Assembly: GCF_947492815.1 (NCBI RefSeq)
Contig: NZ_CANLOB010000014.1
Location: 64,325-123,329 of the forward strand
Reading direction: 5' to 3'
From: an uncultured Dokdonia sp.
GTDB lineage: Bacteria; Bacteroidota; Bacteroidia; Flavobacteriales; Flavobacteriaceae
Length of the DNA stretch: 59,005 nt
Shown piece by piece: positions 8,625 through 18,095 of the stretch. The notes under the pieces were generated by a model, which saw nothing but the letters and a program-made list of their open reading frames with translations, did not search any database and was not told the DNA's origin. Position numbers and translations under genes: made by a program. Each line of letters starts with the position of its first letter. Positions within the stretch are counted from its first letter, which is position 1.

Positions 8625-10970
8625 TTACACCACTACCGTTCTATGTTCGCTAAGTATCACTGGAGTTCCATGTACTAGAATTTTTAAGTCATTCCCTTGA
8701 TCGATACTAAATTGGGTATTCTCTTTCGCAACTTCAACGGTAAGGGTTTGTCCTCTAAAGTTAATTTTAAACGAATAGCGTTCCCATGCATCAGGAATTT
8801 GAGGTTCAAAAGACAGTTTTCCTTCCTGTATACGCATCCCGCCAAATCCTTCTACCACACTCATCCAGGTTCCTGCCATACTGGTGATATGTAATCCTTC
8901 TTCTACTTCTTTATTATAGTCATCTAGATCCAAACGTGAGGTACGCAAATAGAAGGTATACGCTTGTTCCATACGCCCTAGTTTTGCTGCTTGTATGGCA
9001 TGTACGCAAGGAGACAACGAACTCTCATGTACCGTAAATGGCTCATAAAAGTCAAAGTGTTTCTCTAGTTGTTCTTGTGTAAAATGATCTTCAAAAAAGT
9101 AAAACCCTTGTAAGGTATCTGCCTGCTTGATGTACGGCGAGCGTAAAATACGATCCCATGACCATTTCTGATTGATCGGACGTTCAGACATAGGTAAATC
9201 GGCTACAGAAATGAGTTCCTTATCTAAGAATCCATCTTGCTGTAAGAACACATCGTACTTTTCTGAATACGGAAAATACACCTGACTCGCCACACTTTGC
9301 CATTCGGTGATTTCGGCGTCAGTGAGTCCCGTTTTTGCGATGATACGATCATAGTCGGTGGCATGTTCTTGTTTTACTTGGTGCGCTTTCGCGAAAGCGT
9401 ACTCCAAACACCAGGTTGCTAAATAATTTGTAAACCAATTGTTATTGACATTATTCTCATACTCATTAGGTCCTGTAACGCCTAACATCACATATTTTTC
9501 TTTGGCAGCAGACCAATTAAATCGCTGTTTCCAAAAACGTGCTACCCCAATAATCACTTCCAATCCCATTTCTGGAATATAGGAGGTATCGCCTGTAAAA
9601 CGCTCATAGTTATGAATAGCAAAAACCATAGAACCATTACGGTGTATTTCTTCAAAGGTGATCTCCCATTCGTTATGACACTCTTCTCCATTCATGGTAA
9701 CCATAGGGTATAAAGCAGCTCCTTTTGTAAAGCCTAATTTCTCAGCATTTTCGATAGCTTTATCTAGTTGTTTATAGCGATAGGTCAACAGATTACGAGC
9801 CACCCCTTGATCTTTGGTTGCCATATAAAACGGAATACAATAGGCTTCGGTATCCCAATACGTAGACCCTCCATATTTCTCTCCTGTAAATCCTTTAGGG
9901 CCAATATTGAGACGGGCATCTTTTCCAGAATATGTCTGATTGAGTTGAAAAATATTAAAACGAATACCTTGTTGTGCTTTGACATCACCTTCTATCGTAA
10001 TATCTGCCATCGCCCAAACGGCTGCCCAATCTTCTTTTTGTTGTTGTAATAAGGCATCAAAACCTGTGGTTTCTGCTTTTGAAAGCACTGTTTTTGCCGC
10101 AGTCATTAAAGTCTCTCTATCGTGATTTAAATCACTTACATACCCTCCAAACTTATGAATCTCTAACGTCTCTCCTTGTTTGACATCGGTTTCATAATAA
10201 TGCCCTATGTAGGTAATGGTTTCTTGTTTATTACCTACCGTACCTTGATAAGATGATTTTTCAGTACGCTTTCGCGAAAGCTGAAGCGGTCTACCTTCCA
10301 CAAATAATTGGTTACTCATCATTGTGCATACGTGAAACTCCGTTTTCATAGTATTTGCCACGATAAAGGCATGTTGATCTTCATCTGCAATAGACAACGT
10401 ATTCCAAAACTGATCATCCCAATTGGAGTCTTCATTAGTAATCCCACTATCCAAATAGGGTTCATAGCTTATCGTAGCATCTTGATTGAGTGGTGTTACT
10501 TCATATTTGATGGCACCTATCTCATCTATTGCAAGACTTAAGAAACGAGTAACATTTACTGCTACTTTCATCCCATTTTTTAATGTTGCTTCAAAACTAC
10601 GATACAACACCCCTTCTTTCATGTTAAGTGTTCTCTTGAAATTTTGAACAGTAGTACAGGTATGTAAATCGAGTTTTTCTCCATTTACAGTTACTTTAAT
10701 TCCTATCCAACTTGGCGCGTTGAGTACCTTTGCAAAATACTCTGGATAACCATTCTTCCACCATCCTACACGAGTTTTATCTGGGTAATACACCCCACCT
10801 ATATAACTACCTTGAAACGTAGCGCCACTATATTTTTCTTCAAAATTGGCTCGTTGCCCCATGGTCCCATTTCCGAGACTCATCAAACTTTCTGATGACT
10901 TCACATGGTCTGGATTCCAATTTTCTTCTATAATAGACCAAGCGTCGGGAATAATATATTCTATATGCAT
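8625..10970 (-). CDS. GH65 family glycoside phosphorylase, probable maltose phosphorylase
   Basis: The 781-residue length and motifs fit GH65: WDTEAY (Trp372-Glu375) and the acid-bearing block GEECHNEWEITFEEIHRNG starting near residue 428. These inverting phosphorylases split alpha-linked disaccharides with phosphate and release beta-glucose 1-phosphate in the cytoplasm. The gene lies downstream of beta-phosphoglucomutase on the same strand, the usual partner that turns this product into glucose 6-phosphate, so maltose or a related alpha-glucoside is the likely substrate. Trehalose or kojibiose phosphorylase cannot be excluded. Two copies of the iterated palindrome sit inside the frame, read as AFAKA (9385-9398) and LSRK (10268-10281). 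No signal peptide. Confidence 0.85.
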   Translation of the reverse strand: MHIEYIIPDAWSIIEENWNPDHVKSSESLMSLGNGTMGQRANFEEKYSGATFQGSYIGGVYYPDKTRVGWWKNGYPEYFAKVLNAPSWIGIKVTVNGEKLDLHTCTTVQNFKRTLNMKEGVLYRSFEATLKNGMKVAVNVTRFLSLAIDEIGAIKYEVTPLNQDATISYEPYLDSGITNEDSNWDDQFWNTLSIADEDQHAFIVANTMKTEFHVCTMMSNQLFVEGRPLQLSRKRTEKSSYQGTVGNKQETITYIGHYYETDVKQGETLEIHKFGGYVSDLNHDRETLMTAAKTVLSKAETTGFDALLQQQKEDWAAVWAMADITIEGDVKAQQGIRFNIFQLNQTYSGKDARLNIGPKGFTGEKYGGSTYWDTEAYCIPFYMATKDQGVARNLLTYRYKQLDKAIENAEKLGFTKGAALYPMVTMNGEECHNEWEITFEEIHRNGSMVFAIHNYERFTGDTSYIPEMGLEVIIGVARFWKQRFNWSAAKEKYVMLGVTGPNEYENNVNNNWFTNYLATWCLEYAFAKAHQVKQEHATDYDRIIAKTGLTDAEITEWQSVASQVYFPYSEKYDVFLQQDGFLDKELISVADLPMSERPINQKWSWDRILRSPYIKQADTLQGFYFFEDHFTQEQLEKHFDFYEPFTVHESSLSPCVHAIQAAKLGRMEQAYTFYLRTSRLDLDDYNKEVEEGLHITSMAGTWMSVVEGFGGMRIQEGKLSFEPQIPDAWERYSFKINFRGQTLTVEVAKENTQFSIDQGNDLKILVHGTPVILSEHRTVVV
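9385..9398. repeat. Iterated palindrome, perfect copy inside GH65
   Basis: GCTTTCGCGAAAGC; read as AFAKA in the minus-strand GH65 frame. Confidence 0.9.
10268..10281. repeat. Iterated palindrome, perfect copy inside GH65
   Basis: GCTTTCGCGAAAGC; read as LSRK in the GH65 frame. Confidence 0.9.
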
Positions 10971-10985
10971 GTTTTATATTTTGAA

Positions 10986-11065
10986 ATCAAGAATCAGGAT
11001 TACTCGCTTTGCTCACTGTTAAAAACAAGACTTTGTAAGATCTTTTAATGTATATTGATTCTTGA
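10986..11065. repeat. Spaced inverted repeat between GH65 and the small secreted protein
   Basis: ATCAAGAATCA (10986-10996) is the exact reverse complement of TGATTCTTGAT (11055-11065). Similar GATTCCTGATTC text occurs near 57590. Function unknown. Confidence 0.45.
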
Positions 11066-11081
11066 TAGATTGTTTAAATAA

Positions 11082-11615
11082 TTAATGGGTATGAGTTATT
11101 ATATTTACTTCTCTACACCAGTTCTTAACATGACCTTTTTCATCTAAAAGCAGATAACAATAAACTATTTCATCATAGTAATGTTCGCTTATTGTTACAT
11201 AAAACTCTTTTAAACTATTCTTTTTATGATATGGTGGTGATATATTTAAAAATGGATATGAGTTTGGTCTTCTTTTTTTAATTCTAAATTCTTTCTTACT
11301 TAAACCTTCATAATTCATAACTCTAATAGGAGATTCAAAATTCATTTGATCAAACACATAGTTCTCAAAAACCTCGAGTTCTTCACCTTCCTTCAAGTAG
11401 CTTCCTGTAAGACACCTAGAAACCCAAAAATGGGTATAAGCTGGATGAAGATCTTGTACATCTTTTGAAATTTTCAATCTCTTTTTTACAGGAAAATTAG
11501 GCTTAATTGAATCTTTATAAAAATCAAATGCGATTTGTTCATAAAAAGGCAATTCTAATTGAGCTATTGTAACATTAGAAACTAAAAACAACATGAAATA
11601 CAGAATGATTCTCAT
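11082..11615 (-). CDS. Hypothetical secreted protein
   Basis: The 177-residue protein has a clear signal peptide (MRIILYFMLFLVSNVTIAQ, cut after Ala-Gln). The mature part is Lys/Tyr/Glu-rich with two cysteines (CLTG, WCRE) and no family I recognise. It starts 8 bp after the end of the beta-phosphoglucomutase gene and lies 111 bp before GH65, so it sits inside the sugar operon. A secreted protein is odd between two cytoplasmic enzymes and may be a later insertion. It might resemble a small energy-transducer-type domain, but I cannot support that. Confidence 0.65.
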   Translation of the reverse strand: MRIILYFMLFLVSNVTIAQLELPFYEQIAFDFYKDSIKPNFPVKKRLKISKDVQDLHPAYTHFWVSRCLTGSYLKEGEELEVFENYVFDQMNFESPIRVMNYEGLSKKEFRIKKRRPNSYPFLNISPPYHKKNSLKEFYVTISEHYYDEIVYCYLLLDEKGHVKNWCREVNIITHTH

Positions 11616-11623
11616 TTCTCAAT

Positions 11624-12277
11624 CTATGATGCTATTAACCCTTGTAGAAAGTCATTCGATATTTCAGTAAAGTCTTTAAATACATGCTTAGCTTCATGCA
11701 ATACAGCGGCATCACCTATTCCAATACTGATCATCCCTGCGGCGTTTGCAGCTTGAATGCCCGCAATTGAATCTTCAAATACAATACAGTCTTTTGCTTC
11801 AGCATTTAGAGCTTGTGCACCTTTGACAAATACCTCTGGATCTGGTTTGGCTGTAGTGACATCATTCCCATCTACAATGGCTTGAAATTTATCTAGAAGT
11901 GCCACACGTTCTAAAATAGGACGCGCATTTTTACTAGCACTTCCTAAAGCAATCCCTTGTTGATTTTCGATTAGGTAATCCAGTACACGAGGGACATCTG
12001 GTAAGATTTCGCTCTCATCCATTTTTTGAATATACTTCAGATATTCTTCATTTTTCTGAACCAACCACACCTCTTTTTGCTCTTGCGTTGCGGTATACTT
12101 TGCCATGTCTAGTAAGATCTCTAAAGATCGCACACGACTTACCCCTTTAAATTGTTCGTTCTGCTCTTCTGTAAAATCAAAGTTGATTCCTTTGGCAAGG
12201 TTTCTCCAGGCGAGATAATGAAATTTTGCAGTGTCTACAATCACACCGTCCAAATCAAATATAAATGCTTTCTTCAT
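11624..12277 (-). CDS. pgmB: Beta-phosphoglucomutase (HAD superfamily)
   Basis: The 217-residue enzyme has the HAD nucleophile motif FDLDGVIVDT (Asp8, with general acid/base Asp10), a cap region with KGVSRVRSLEILL, motif II GSASKN, and KPDPEVF then FEDSIAGIQAA, all typical of beta-phosphoglucomutase. It converts beta-glucose 1-phosphate to glucose 6-phosphate through glucose 1,6-bisphosphate. Its partner is the GH65 phosphorylase downstream on the same strand, and the LacI regulator is upstream. Length is normal for the family. Confidence 0.9.
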   Translation of the reverse strand: MKKAFIFDLDGVIVDTAKFHYLAWRNLAKGINFDFTEEQNEQFKGVSRVRSLEILLDMAKYTATQEQKEVWLVQKNEEYLKYIQKMDESEILPDVPRVLDYLIENQQGIALGSASKNARPILERVALLDKFQAIVDGNDVTTAKPDPEVFVKGAQALNAEAKDCIVFEDSIAGIQAANAAGMISIGIGDAAVLHEAKHVFKDFTEISNDFLQGLIAS

Positions 12278-12302
12278 AGAATATTAATGTCATTTCCGCG
12301 AA

Positions 12303-12322
12303 CCTGCCTATCGGCAGACAGG
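12303..12322. repeat. CCTGCC palindrome, imperfect copy
   Basis: CCTGCCTATCGGCAGACAGG lies between pgmB and lacI-type genes. It is a decayed relative of the perfect 20-bp palindrome at 21647-21666; both are preceded by GAA and followed by AG. Confidence 0.7.
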
Positions 12323-12394
12323 AGTGGAAATCTTATCCCTCTCATCGCAAATCATATTTTAGTAATATGCCTCACGCTTTTAGTAGCGTTAAGG

Positions 12395-13438
12395 CTAGTT
12401 TTTTATCTTTTTTGTACTCTCTCGTTCTATAAGTGTGGTATCAATGTATGCTGTTGTATACTCCTCTACCTCATCTTCAGGACGTTCTAATTTATTAATC
12501 AATAATTCGGCAGCTTTACGTCCCATTAATTCTCCATGTTGACTTACAGTCGTTAAACTAGGAATAAAATGCTTTGATAATTCACCGTCACTAAAACTCA
12601 CAATTGAGACATCATTTGGCATATTTTTTCCAAACTCATTGAGGTATTTAGCTGCCGTCACCGCAAATAATTCATTCACTGTAAATAAGCCATCAATGTC
12701 TTTTCCTTTTAGGAAATTTTTGATCTTTTTATTACACTCTCCTTCGCAATGATCTATATTATCTAGTTTTAAAATATGATCTTTTTCTATTTTAATTCCG
12801 TACGATTCTAATGCCTCAATATATCCTTTGGTACGTAACCTTCCTATCGTTACATAATCTTCTGTTGTGATGATCGCTATTTTGCGACACCCTGTTTTTA
12901 AAAGGTGTCTCACGCCCATTTTTGCACCTTCACGGTCATCTATAAGTACCTTATCACATGGGATTTCATCTACAATACGGTCAAACATCACCACAGGCAT
13001 TCCCTGATCTATCGCTTCGGTAAGATGTCTAAAATCATCTTTATGCAACGTTTCTTTTGCTAACGACACGATAAAGCCATCCGTACTTCCATTTGCCAAC
13101 AATTCCATATTCAAGACTTCTTTGTCAAAATCATTATTAGAAAGCGTAATGATCACATTGTAATTATGCTCCCTTGCCATTTGTTCAATCCCTCGTATTA
13201 CTGTTGTAAAAAAGTGATGCACAATTTGAGGAATGATAATTCCAATCGTACGTGTTTTACGATTTTTAAGACTTAGTGCTATATTATTAGGCTTGTAGTT
13301 ATATAGCTTTGCAAAAGCTTTAATCTTTTGGCGTGTGTCTTCACTTATTTCGGCACTATCACGTAATGCTTTTGATACTGTCGAGATAGACACATCAAGT
13401 TCTTTGGCGATTAGTTTAAGGGTGAGTTTTCGTTTCAT
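12395..13438 (-). CDS. LacI-family transcriptional regulator of the sugar locus
   Basis: The 347-residue protein has an N-terminal LacI helix-turn-helix (LKLIAKELDVSISTVSKALRD, residues about 6-26), the YNYKPNNIALSLK hinge helix and a periplasmic-binding-protein-like effector domain (TIGIIIPQIVHHFFTTVIRGIE onward). It is the first gene of the minus arm and divergent from the GH32 arm across a 157-bp gap. It is therefore well placed to control both arms in response to a sugar or sugar phosphate. The effector is not predictable. Confidence 0.9.
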   Translation of the reverse strand: MKRKLTLKLIAKELDVSISTVSKALRDSAEISEDTRQKIKAFAKLYNYKPNNIALSLKNRKTRTIGIIIPQIVHHFFTTVIRGIEQMAREHNYNVIITLSNNDFDKEVLNMELLANGSTDGFIVSLAKETLHKDDFRHLTEAIDQGMPVVMFDRIVDEIPCDKVLIDDREGAKMGVRHLLKTGCRKIAIITTEDYVTIGRLRTKGYIEALESYGIKIEKDHILKLDNIDHCEGECNKKIKNFLKGKDIDGLFTVNELFAVTAAKYLNEFGKNMPNDVSIVSFSDGELSKHFIPSLTTVSQHGELMGRKAAELLINKLERPEDEVEEYTTAYIDTTLIERESTKKIKN

Positions 13439-13505
13439 ACTACTATATCATGTAAAAATAAGGGGTTCGCTATTGACTTACAATTTAGGCAAATCCTTTT
13501 TCCTA

Positions 13506-13519
13506 CGAAAACGTTGTAT
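13506..13519. promoter_or_regulatory. Possible LacI operator in the divergent promoter region
   Basis: The text CGAAAACGTTGTAT has an AACGTT centre with partial flanking symmetry, like LacI-family operators with a central CG. It lies between the regulator and the GH32 gene. Only one weak site is seen. Confidence 0.3.
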
Positions 13520-13628
13520 TCTTAATAACTAATTTTGTTATTCTATGTAAACTTTACAATAATCCCATTTCTACACGTGTTATTTTAAAATTTAAATGGT
13601 ATTAGTATATTTAAGCAAACTAAAAACC

Positions 13629-15179
13629 ATGCGAATTCTTCCTTTTTTGTTTCTTTTTTTAGTCTTGACAGGTTGTAAAAAAGAAGCCCCTTCAGATATA
13701 AAAGAAGAACCTACAGAAAAAAATGACGTGGTACGCTTTCGCGAAAGCTATAGACCGCAATACCACTTTACACCTCCAGAAAAATGGATGAATGATCCTA
13801 ACGGATTGCTATTTTACAACGACACCTATCATTTATTTTACCAATATTATCCCGAAGATATTGTTTGGGGACCGATGCATTGGGGACATGCCACTAGTAC
13901 AGATTTAGTTTCTTGGAAGCACCAACCTATTGCGTTATATCCGGACGAATTAGGCTATATATTTTCTGGAAGTGCTGTCATGGATCTTGAGAACACCTCT
14001 GGGTTAGGCACCAAAGAAAATCCGCCAATGGTGGCTATTTTCACACATCATGACCCCAAAGGAGAAAAAGAAGGACGCAATGATTTTCAATATCAAAGTA
14101 TCGCATATAGCTTAGACGAGGGTACCACATGGACCAAATACGACGGCAATCCTGTGATTGGTAATCCAACGAGTATTCGTGATTTTAGAGATCCCAAAGT
14201 CATGTGGCATGAAGCCTCTCAAAAATGGATTCTCACACTTGTTGCTGGCGATCACGCAAAATTTTATAGTAGCCCTGATTTAAAATCATGGACGTATCTC
14301 AGTGATTTCGGAAAAGACAAAGGCGCTCATGGAGGCGTTTGGGAGTGTCCTGATTTATTTCCTCTTACCGTTGCAGGAAGTGATGAAACAAAATGGGCCT
14401 TACTCATAAGCATGAATCCTGGTGCTCCCAATGGTGGATCAGGTACACAATATTTTATAGGTGATTTTGATGGTACATCTTTTACTACCACTCAAAAAGA
14501 TATCAAATGGCTAGATTATGGCGCCGATAATTATGCAGGTGTTACTTACAACGGTTTACCAGACAATGACCGCACCTTCATAGGATGGATGAGCAACTGG
14601 AACTATGCACAAAAAACCCCTACTGAAAATTGGAGGAGTGCTATGACGCTTTCGCGAAAGCTTACCCTACATAAAAACGACACCTACTATCTAAAGAGTT
14701 ACCCAGTACCAGCAATAGAAGAATACACCTACAGTTCGCATACCTACGACAGTATTACAAATAACTATTCTCTTACTTCTGAAAATTTTAATGAAATGCG
14801 CATTGATTTTGAAATTGAAGGCGCCTTGAAAGATTTTGAATTAAAGTTTTCAAACGTAGCTAATGATCAATTATTTTTAGGATATCATAAAGAAGATCAT
14901 TCTTTTTATGTAGACCGTAGAAGATCTGGAAAAACTAATTTTGAACCAAAATTTGCTGAAAAAGTACATATAGCACCTGCAATGACTAACGGAGAAAACA
15001 AGACTTCATTTAGCCTTTTTCTAGATACTTCTTCTCTTGAATTTTTTGTAGATCAAGGAGCGACGGTGATGACAGAGCAGCTATTTCCAACACAGCCATA
15101 TACGGTGATGACATTTACGAGTAAGGAGCATAAAATGACACAAGCAAGCGTCTCTAAAATGAAACGTATATGGGAGTAA
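13629..15179 (+). CDS. GH32 beta-fructosidase lipoprotein (levanase/fructanase-like)
   Basis: From ATG 13629 the protein begins with a lipoprotein signal (MRILPFLFLFLVLTGC, lipobox LTGC, Cys16); an ATG at 13596 would add 11 residues before it and is less likely. The GH32 five-blade propeller carries nucleophile Asp56 in WMNDPNG, Asp188 in FRDPK and acid/base Glu239 in WECPD. A C-terminal beta-sandwich ends with LEFFVDQGATVMTEQ. It would release fructose from sucrose, levan or inulin at the cell surface. The next gene overlaps its stop by 10 bp. The iterated palindrome occurs twice in frame (FRES at 13735, LSRK at 14648). Confidence 0.9.
   Translation: MRILPFLFLFLVLTGCKKEAPSDIKEEPTEKNDVVRFRESYRPQYHFTPPEKWMNDPNGLLFYNDTYHLFYQYYPEDIVWGPMHWGHATSTDLVSWKHQPIALYPDELGYIFSGSAVMDLENTSGLGTKENPPMVAIFTHHDPKGEKEGRNDFQYQSIAYSLDEGTTWTKYDGNPVIGNPTSIRDFRDPKVMWHEASQKWILTLVAGDHAKFYSSPDLKSWTYLSDFGKDKGAHGGVWECPDLFPLTVAGSDETKWALLISMNPGAPNGGSGTQYFIGDFDGTSFTTTQKDIKWLDYGADNYAGVTYNGLPDNDRTFIGWMSNWNYAQKTPTENWRSAMTLSRKLTLHKNDTYYLKSYPVPAIEEYTYSSHTYDSITNNYSLTSENFNEMRIDFEIEGALKDFELKFSNVANDQLFLGYHKEDHSFYVDRRRSGKTNFEPKFAEKVHIAPAMTNGENKTSFSLFLDTSSLEFFVDQGATVMTEQLFPTQPYTVMTFTSKEHKMTQASVSKMKRIWE
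13735..13748. repeat. Iterated palindrome, perfect copy inside GH32
   Basis: GCTTTCGCGAAAGC; read as FRES, just after the lipoprotein linker. Confidence 0.9.
14648..14661. repeat. Iterated palindrome, perfect copy inside GH32
   Basis: GCTTTCGCGAAAGC; read as LSRK near the end of the propeller domain. Confidence 0.9.
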
Positions 15180-15577
15180 CAACTGCTCTTATTGATAAAA
15201 TAGCGCTCATAGAAACAAAAGACCGCTCCATCTTAAGTACACGCTCTAAAGGAAAGGAGAAATACTATATTCCTGGTGGCAAAAGAGAAGGTCAGGAAAC
15301 TGATACTGAAACACTGATTAGAGAAATTAAAGAGGAACTTTCTGTTTCTATTGATCCCGTATCTATTAGCTATTTTGGTACATTTACCGCACCTTCTGAT
15401 GGAGCGCCTCAAGGAGTTCAAGTACAAATGACATGTTATACAGCCACATATACTGGAACACTTACTGCAAATAGCGAAATAGAAGAAATTGTATGGCTTA
15501 CGTATCAAGATATTAAAAAAGTATCTGCCGTAGATAAACTAATTTTTAATTTCCTAAAAGACCGTGGTGAATTATAA
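15170..15577 (+). CDS. NUDIX hydrolase family protein
   Basis: The 135-residue protein has the NUDIX box: GGKREGQETDTETLIREIKEEL (residues about 36-57), matching Gx5Ex7REUxEE. Such enzymes cleave nucleoside diphosphates linked to another group. Its ATG lies inside the end of the GH32 gene (10-bp overlap), which suggests translational coupling. A link to sugar metabolism, for example housecleaning of nucleotide sugars, is only suggested by position. Confidence 0.85.
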   Translation: MGVTTALIDKIALIETKDRSILSTRSKGKEKYYIPGGKREGQETDTETLIREIKEELSVSIDPVSISYFGTFTAPSDGAPQGVQVQMTCYTATYTGTLTANSEIEEIVWLTYQDIKKVSAVDKLIFNFLKDRGEL

Positions 15578-15680
15578 TTGTGTACCCTATATCATTGCAT
15601 TCGCTGTATCTTGTACATTAAATTACAATGTTGAGCTTACATTATACATATCTAACCCATCATATTAAAACTACACACTC

Positions 15681-17045
15681 ATGAAAGAAATTACAAAATG
15701 GAGTATCACCGTTGCCCTCGCCGGATTCTTATTTGGATTTGACACGGTCGTCATCAGTGGTGCCAATCAGCCTACTCAAGAGTTATGGAATCTATCTCCG
15801 CTATTTCATGGGACATTTATTATGAGTATGGCGCTATGGGGAACTGTATTAGGGTCTTTATTTGGTGGAGTTCCAACAAAAAAGCTAGGTCGCAAAAAGA
15901 CTTTATTTTGGATTGGTATTTTATTTTTCGTTTCAGCAATAGGAAGTGCGATTGCACCAGATCCGTATTCCTTTTCCTTCTTCCGTTTTATAGGAGGTAT
16001 AGGTGTCGGTATATCATCGGTAGCAGCCCCTATTTATATTTCAGAAATTACCACAAGCTCTAATAGAGGAAAGCTTGGAGGTTTATATCAATTTTGGTTA
16101 GTATTTGGTATTATGATTGCTTTTATCTCTAATTGGCTACTCAAAGGTTTTGATGGCGCTAATGACTGGCGATGGATGTTAGGAGTAGAAGCCATTCCTG
16201 CTTTATTATATACGCTTATGGTATTAAAAGTACCGAATAGTCCTAGATGGCTAGCTTTACAGAAAAAAGATGATCAAGGTGCACTAGAAGTGCTAAATAA
16301 AATATACACTCCTGAAGAAGCTAGCACACAACTTCAAGAAATAAAAACAGATCTTAGACAAACCAAACGCAGTGAAAAACTCTTTCAGAAAAAATATAAT
16401 CGTGTATTGTGGTTAGGCTTTTTAATTGCCTTTTTCAATCAACTCTCAGGAATCAATTTTGTATTGTATTATGCTCCTCAAATATTAGAACAAGCAGGAC
16501 TTGGTGGTAAAGAATCATTATTTAATTCCATCGCCATTGGGATTGTCAACTTAGTATTTACGATTATAGGCGTGCGGTTATTAGATAAATTAGGACGTAG
16601 ACAACTCATCATTATAGGATCGATAGGCTATATATTTAGTTTGATCATGGTAGGTGTTTGCTTTCAAATGGATTTAAGCCCGACACTACTGCTTACTTTT
16701 ATTTGCCTTTTTGTAGCATCCCACGCCATAGGACAAGGTGCCGTAATTTGGGTATTTATTTCTGAAATTTTCCCGAATCGTGTGCGTGCGTATGGGCAAT
16801 CGTGGGGTGTTAGTACACATTGGGTATTTGCGGCTATTATTACCCAAATCACCCCTATATTTATAAGTGACAAATTAGTAGATGGTGTTCCAGAAGGAAT
16901 TTTTGCGAATCAATTAGAAATTATCTATTATTTCTTTGCAGCAATGATGGTATTACAATTGTTATGGGCTATTTTTAAAATGCCAGAAACCAAAGGTGTT
17001 TCCTTGGAAGCGCTTGAGAAAAAATTAATTCCTGAAGATGAGTAA
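15681..17045 (+). CDS. MFS sugar porter family transporter
   Basis: The 454-residue protein has about 12 membrane segments and sugar-porter signatures: FGFDTVVISGA in TM1, GRKK after TM2, RFIGGIGVGISS with PIYISE, VPNSPRWL before the central loop, and a final PETKG. It probably imports a hexose or disaccharide by proton symport. It ends overlapping the start of the fructokinase gene by 8 bp, so fructose is a good candidate substrate, while the GH65 enzyme on the other arm would need an imported disaccharide. Confidence 0.9.
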   Translation: MKEITKWSITVALAGFLFGFDTVVISGANQPTQELWNLSPLFHGTFIMSMALWGTVLGSLFGGVPTKKLGRKKTLFWIGILFFVSAIGSAIAPDPYSFSFFRFIGGIGVGISSVAAPIYISEITTSSNRGKLGGLYQFWLVFGIMIAFISNWLLKGFDGANDWRWMLGVEAIPALLYTLMVLKVPNSPRWLALQKKDDQGALEVLNKIYTPEEASTQLQEIKTDLRQTKRSEKLFQKKYNRVLWLGFLIAFFNQLSGINFVLYYAPQILEQAGLGGKESLFNSIAIGIVNLVFTIIGVRLLDKLGRRQLIIIGSIGYIFSLIMVGVCFQMDLSPTLLLTFICLFVASHAIGQGAVIWVFISEIFPNRVRAYGQSWGVSTHWVFAAIITQITPIFISDKLVDGVPEGIFANQLEIIYYFFAAMMVLQLLWAIFKMPETKGVSLEALEKKLIPEDE

Positions 17046-17931
17046 AACACCGCATATTGTTTGTTATGGCGAGATCCTTTGGGATGTATTTCCTGATGGC
17101 AAAAAATTAGGGGGTGCGCCTCTCAATGTAGCCTTACGATTACATTCGTTTGGTGCTAACGCGAGTATTATTAGTGCGCTTGGAAAAGACGCACTTGGAA
17201 AAACTACCTTAGAAACGTTAAAAGAGAAAGACTTTTCGACCACACACATTCAGCAATCGAAACGTCCTACAGGAAAAGTAGGGGTAACACTAGATAACTC
17301 GGGAAGTGCTCGTTATGATATACAGAAGGATGCCGCTTGGGATCATATAACGGCAACTCCAGAAGCTATCAAAGAAGTCAAAAAAGCCGATGCGTTTGTT
17401 TTTGGAAGTTTAGCCTTGCGCGACACCTATAATCAAGCGCAATTTGAGGCGTTAGTGACCGAAGCAACCTATACCGTATTTGACCTCAACCTAAGAGATC
17501 CGCATTATGATTTGGATATAGTTTTATCTCTGATGGAAATTGCCAATTGCATCAAACTCAATGATGAGGAGTTAGAGCTCATAGTTACCTTACTCGATCT
17601 TGAGAAAGAGAGCTTAGAAGAAGAGTTGAAAGCGGTTGCCAAAGCTACTAATACCGATACGATTTGTGTTACGCTAGGTCCTGATGGTGCGATGTTGTAT
17701 CATAACAAAACGATCTATACTCAGGTAGGTTTCCCTACCAAGGTAGTTGATACTGTAGGTGCTGGTGATTCGTTCCTAGCTGCCCTTATCTTCGGATTAG
17801 TTTCTAAACAAACTCCCGAAGATTCCCTCGAAGTCGCAGCCGCTATCGGAAGTCTCGTTGCTGGAAAAGCAGGCGCTAATCCCATAGTAACTAATGATGA
17901 GATTGATGATTTGCTGGAAGGTGATTATTAG
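17038..17931 (+). CDS. PfkB-family carbohydrate kinase, probable fructokinase
   Basis: The 297-residue kinase has the PfkB N-terminal signature YGEILWDVFPDGKKLGGAPLNVA and C-terminal DTVGAGDSF with catalytic Asp244. The N-terminal pattern is that of bacterial fructokinases. It would phosphorylate fructose released by the GH32 enzyme and imported by the overlapping MFS gene. Last gene of the plus arm. Confidence 0.85.
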   Translation: MSKTPHIVCYGEILWDVFPDGKKLGGAPLNVALRLHSFGANASIISALGKDALGKTTLETLKEKDFSTTHIQQSKRPTGKVGVTLDNSGSARYDIQKDAAWDHITATPEAIKEVKKADAFVFGSLALRDTYNQAQFEALVTEATYTVFDLNLRDPHYDLDIVLSLMEIANCIKLNDEELELIVTLLDLEKESLEEELKAVAKATNTDTICVTLGPDGAMLYHNKTIYTQVGFPTKVVDTVGAGDSFLAALIFGLVSKQTPEDSLEVAAAIGSLVAGKAGANPIVTNDEIDDLLEGDY

Positions 17932-18025
17932 TCGGTGGTTTCGATACAGTTTTCGCTTGTAGCGAAAACCACTCAACCACCTTGCATTACGTGTAAAATG
18001 TTGACTACAACCTATATTTCTTTTC

Positions 18026-18039
18026 GCTTTCGCGAAAAG
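18026..18039. repeat. Iterated palindrome, degenerate copy
   Basis: GCTTTCGCGAAAAG, intergenic, core 18028-18037. Confidence 0.85.
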
Positions 18040-18095
18040 ACACACCCCTTACTCCCCTCTTACTAGAGGGGAAACTGTTATAAAATACACCAAAA

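Noticed and set aside
12152..12490. Plus-strand frame across pgmB and the regulator
   Set aside because: Antisense shadow of two well-supported minus-strand genes.
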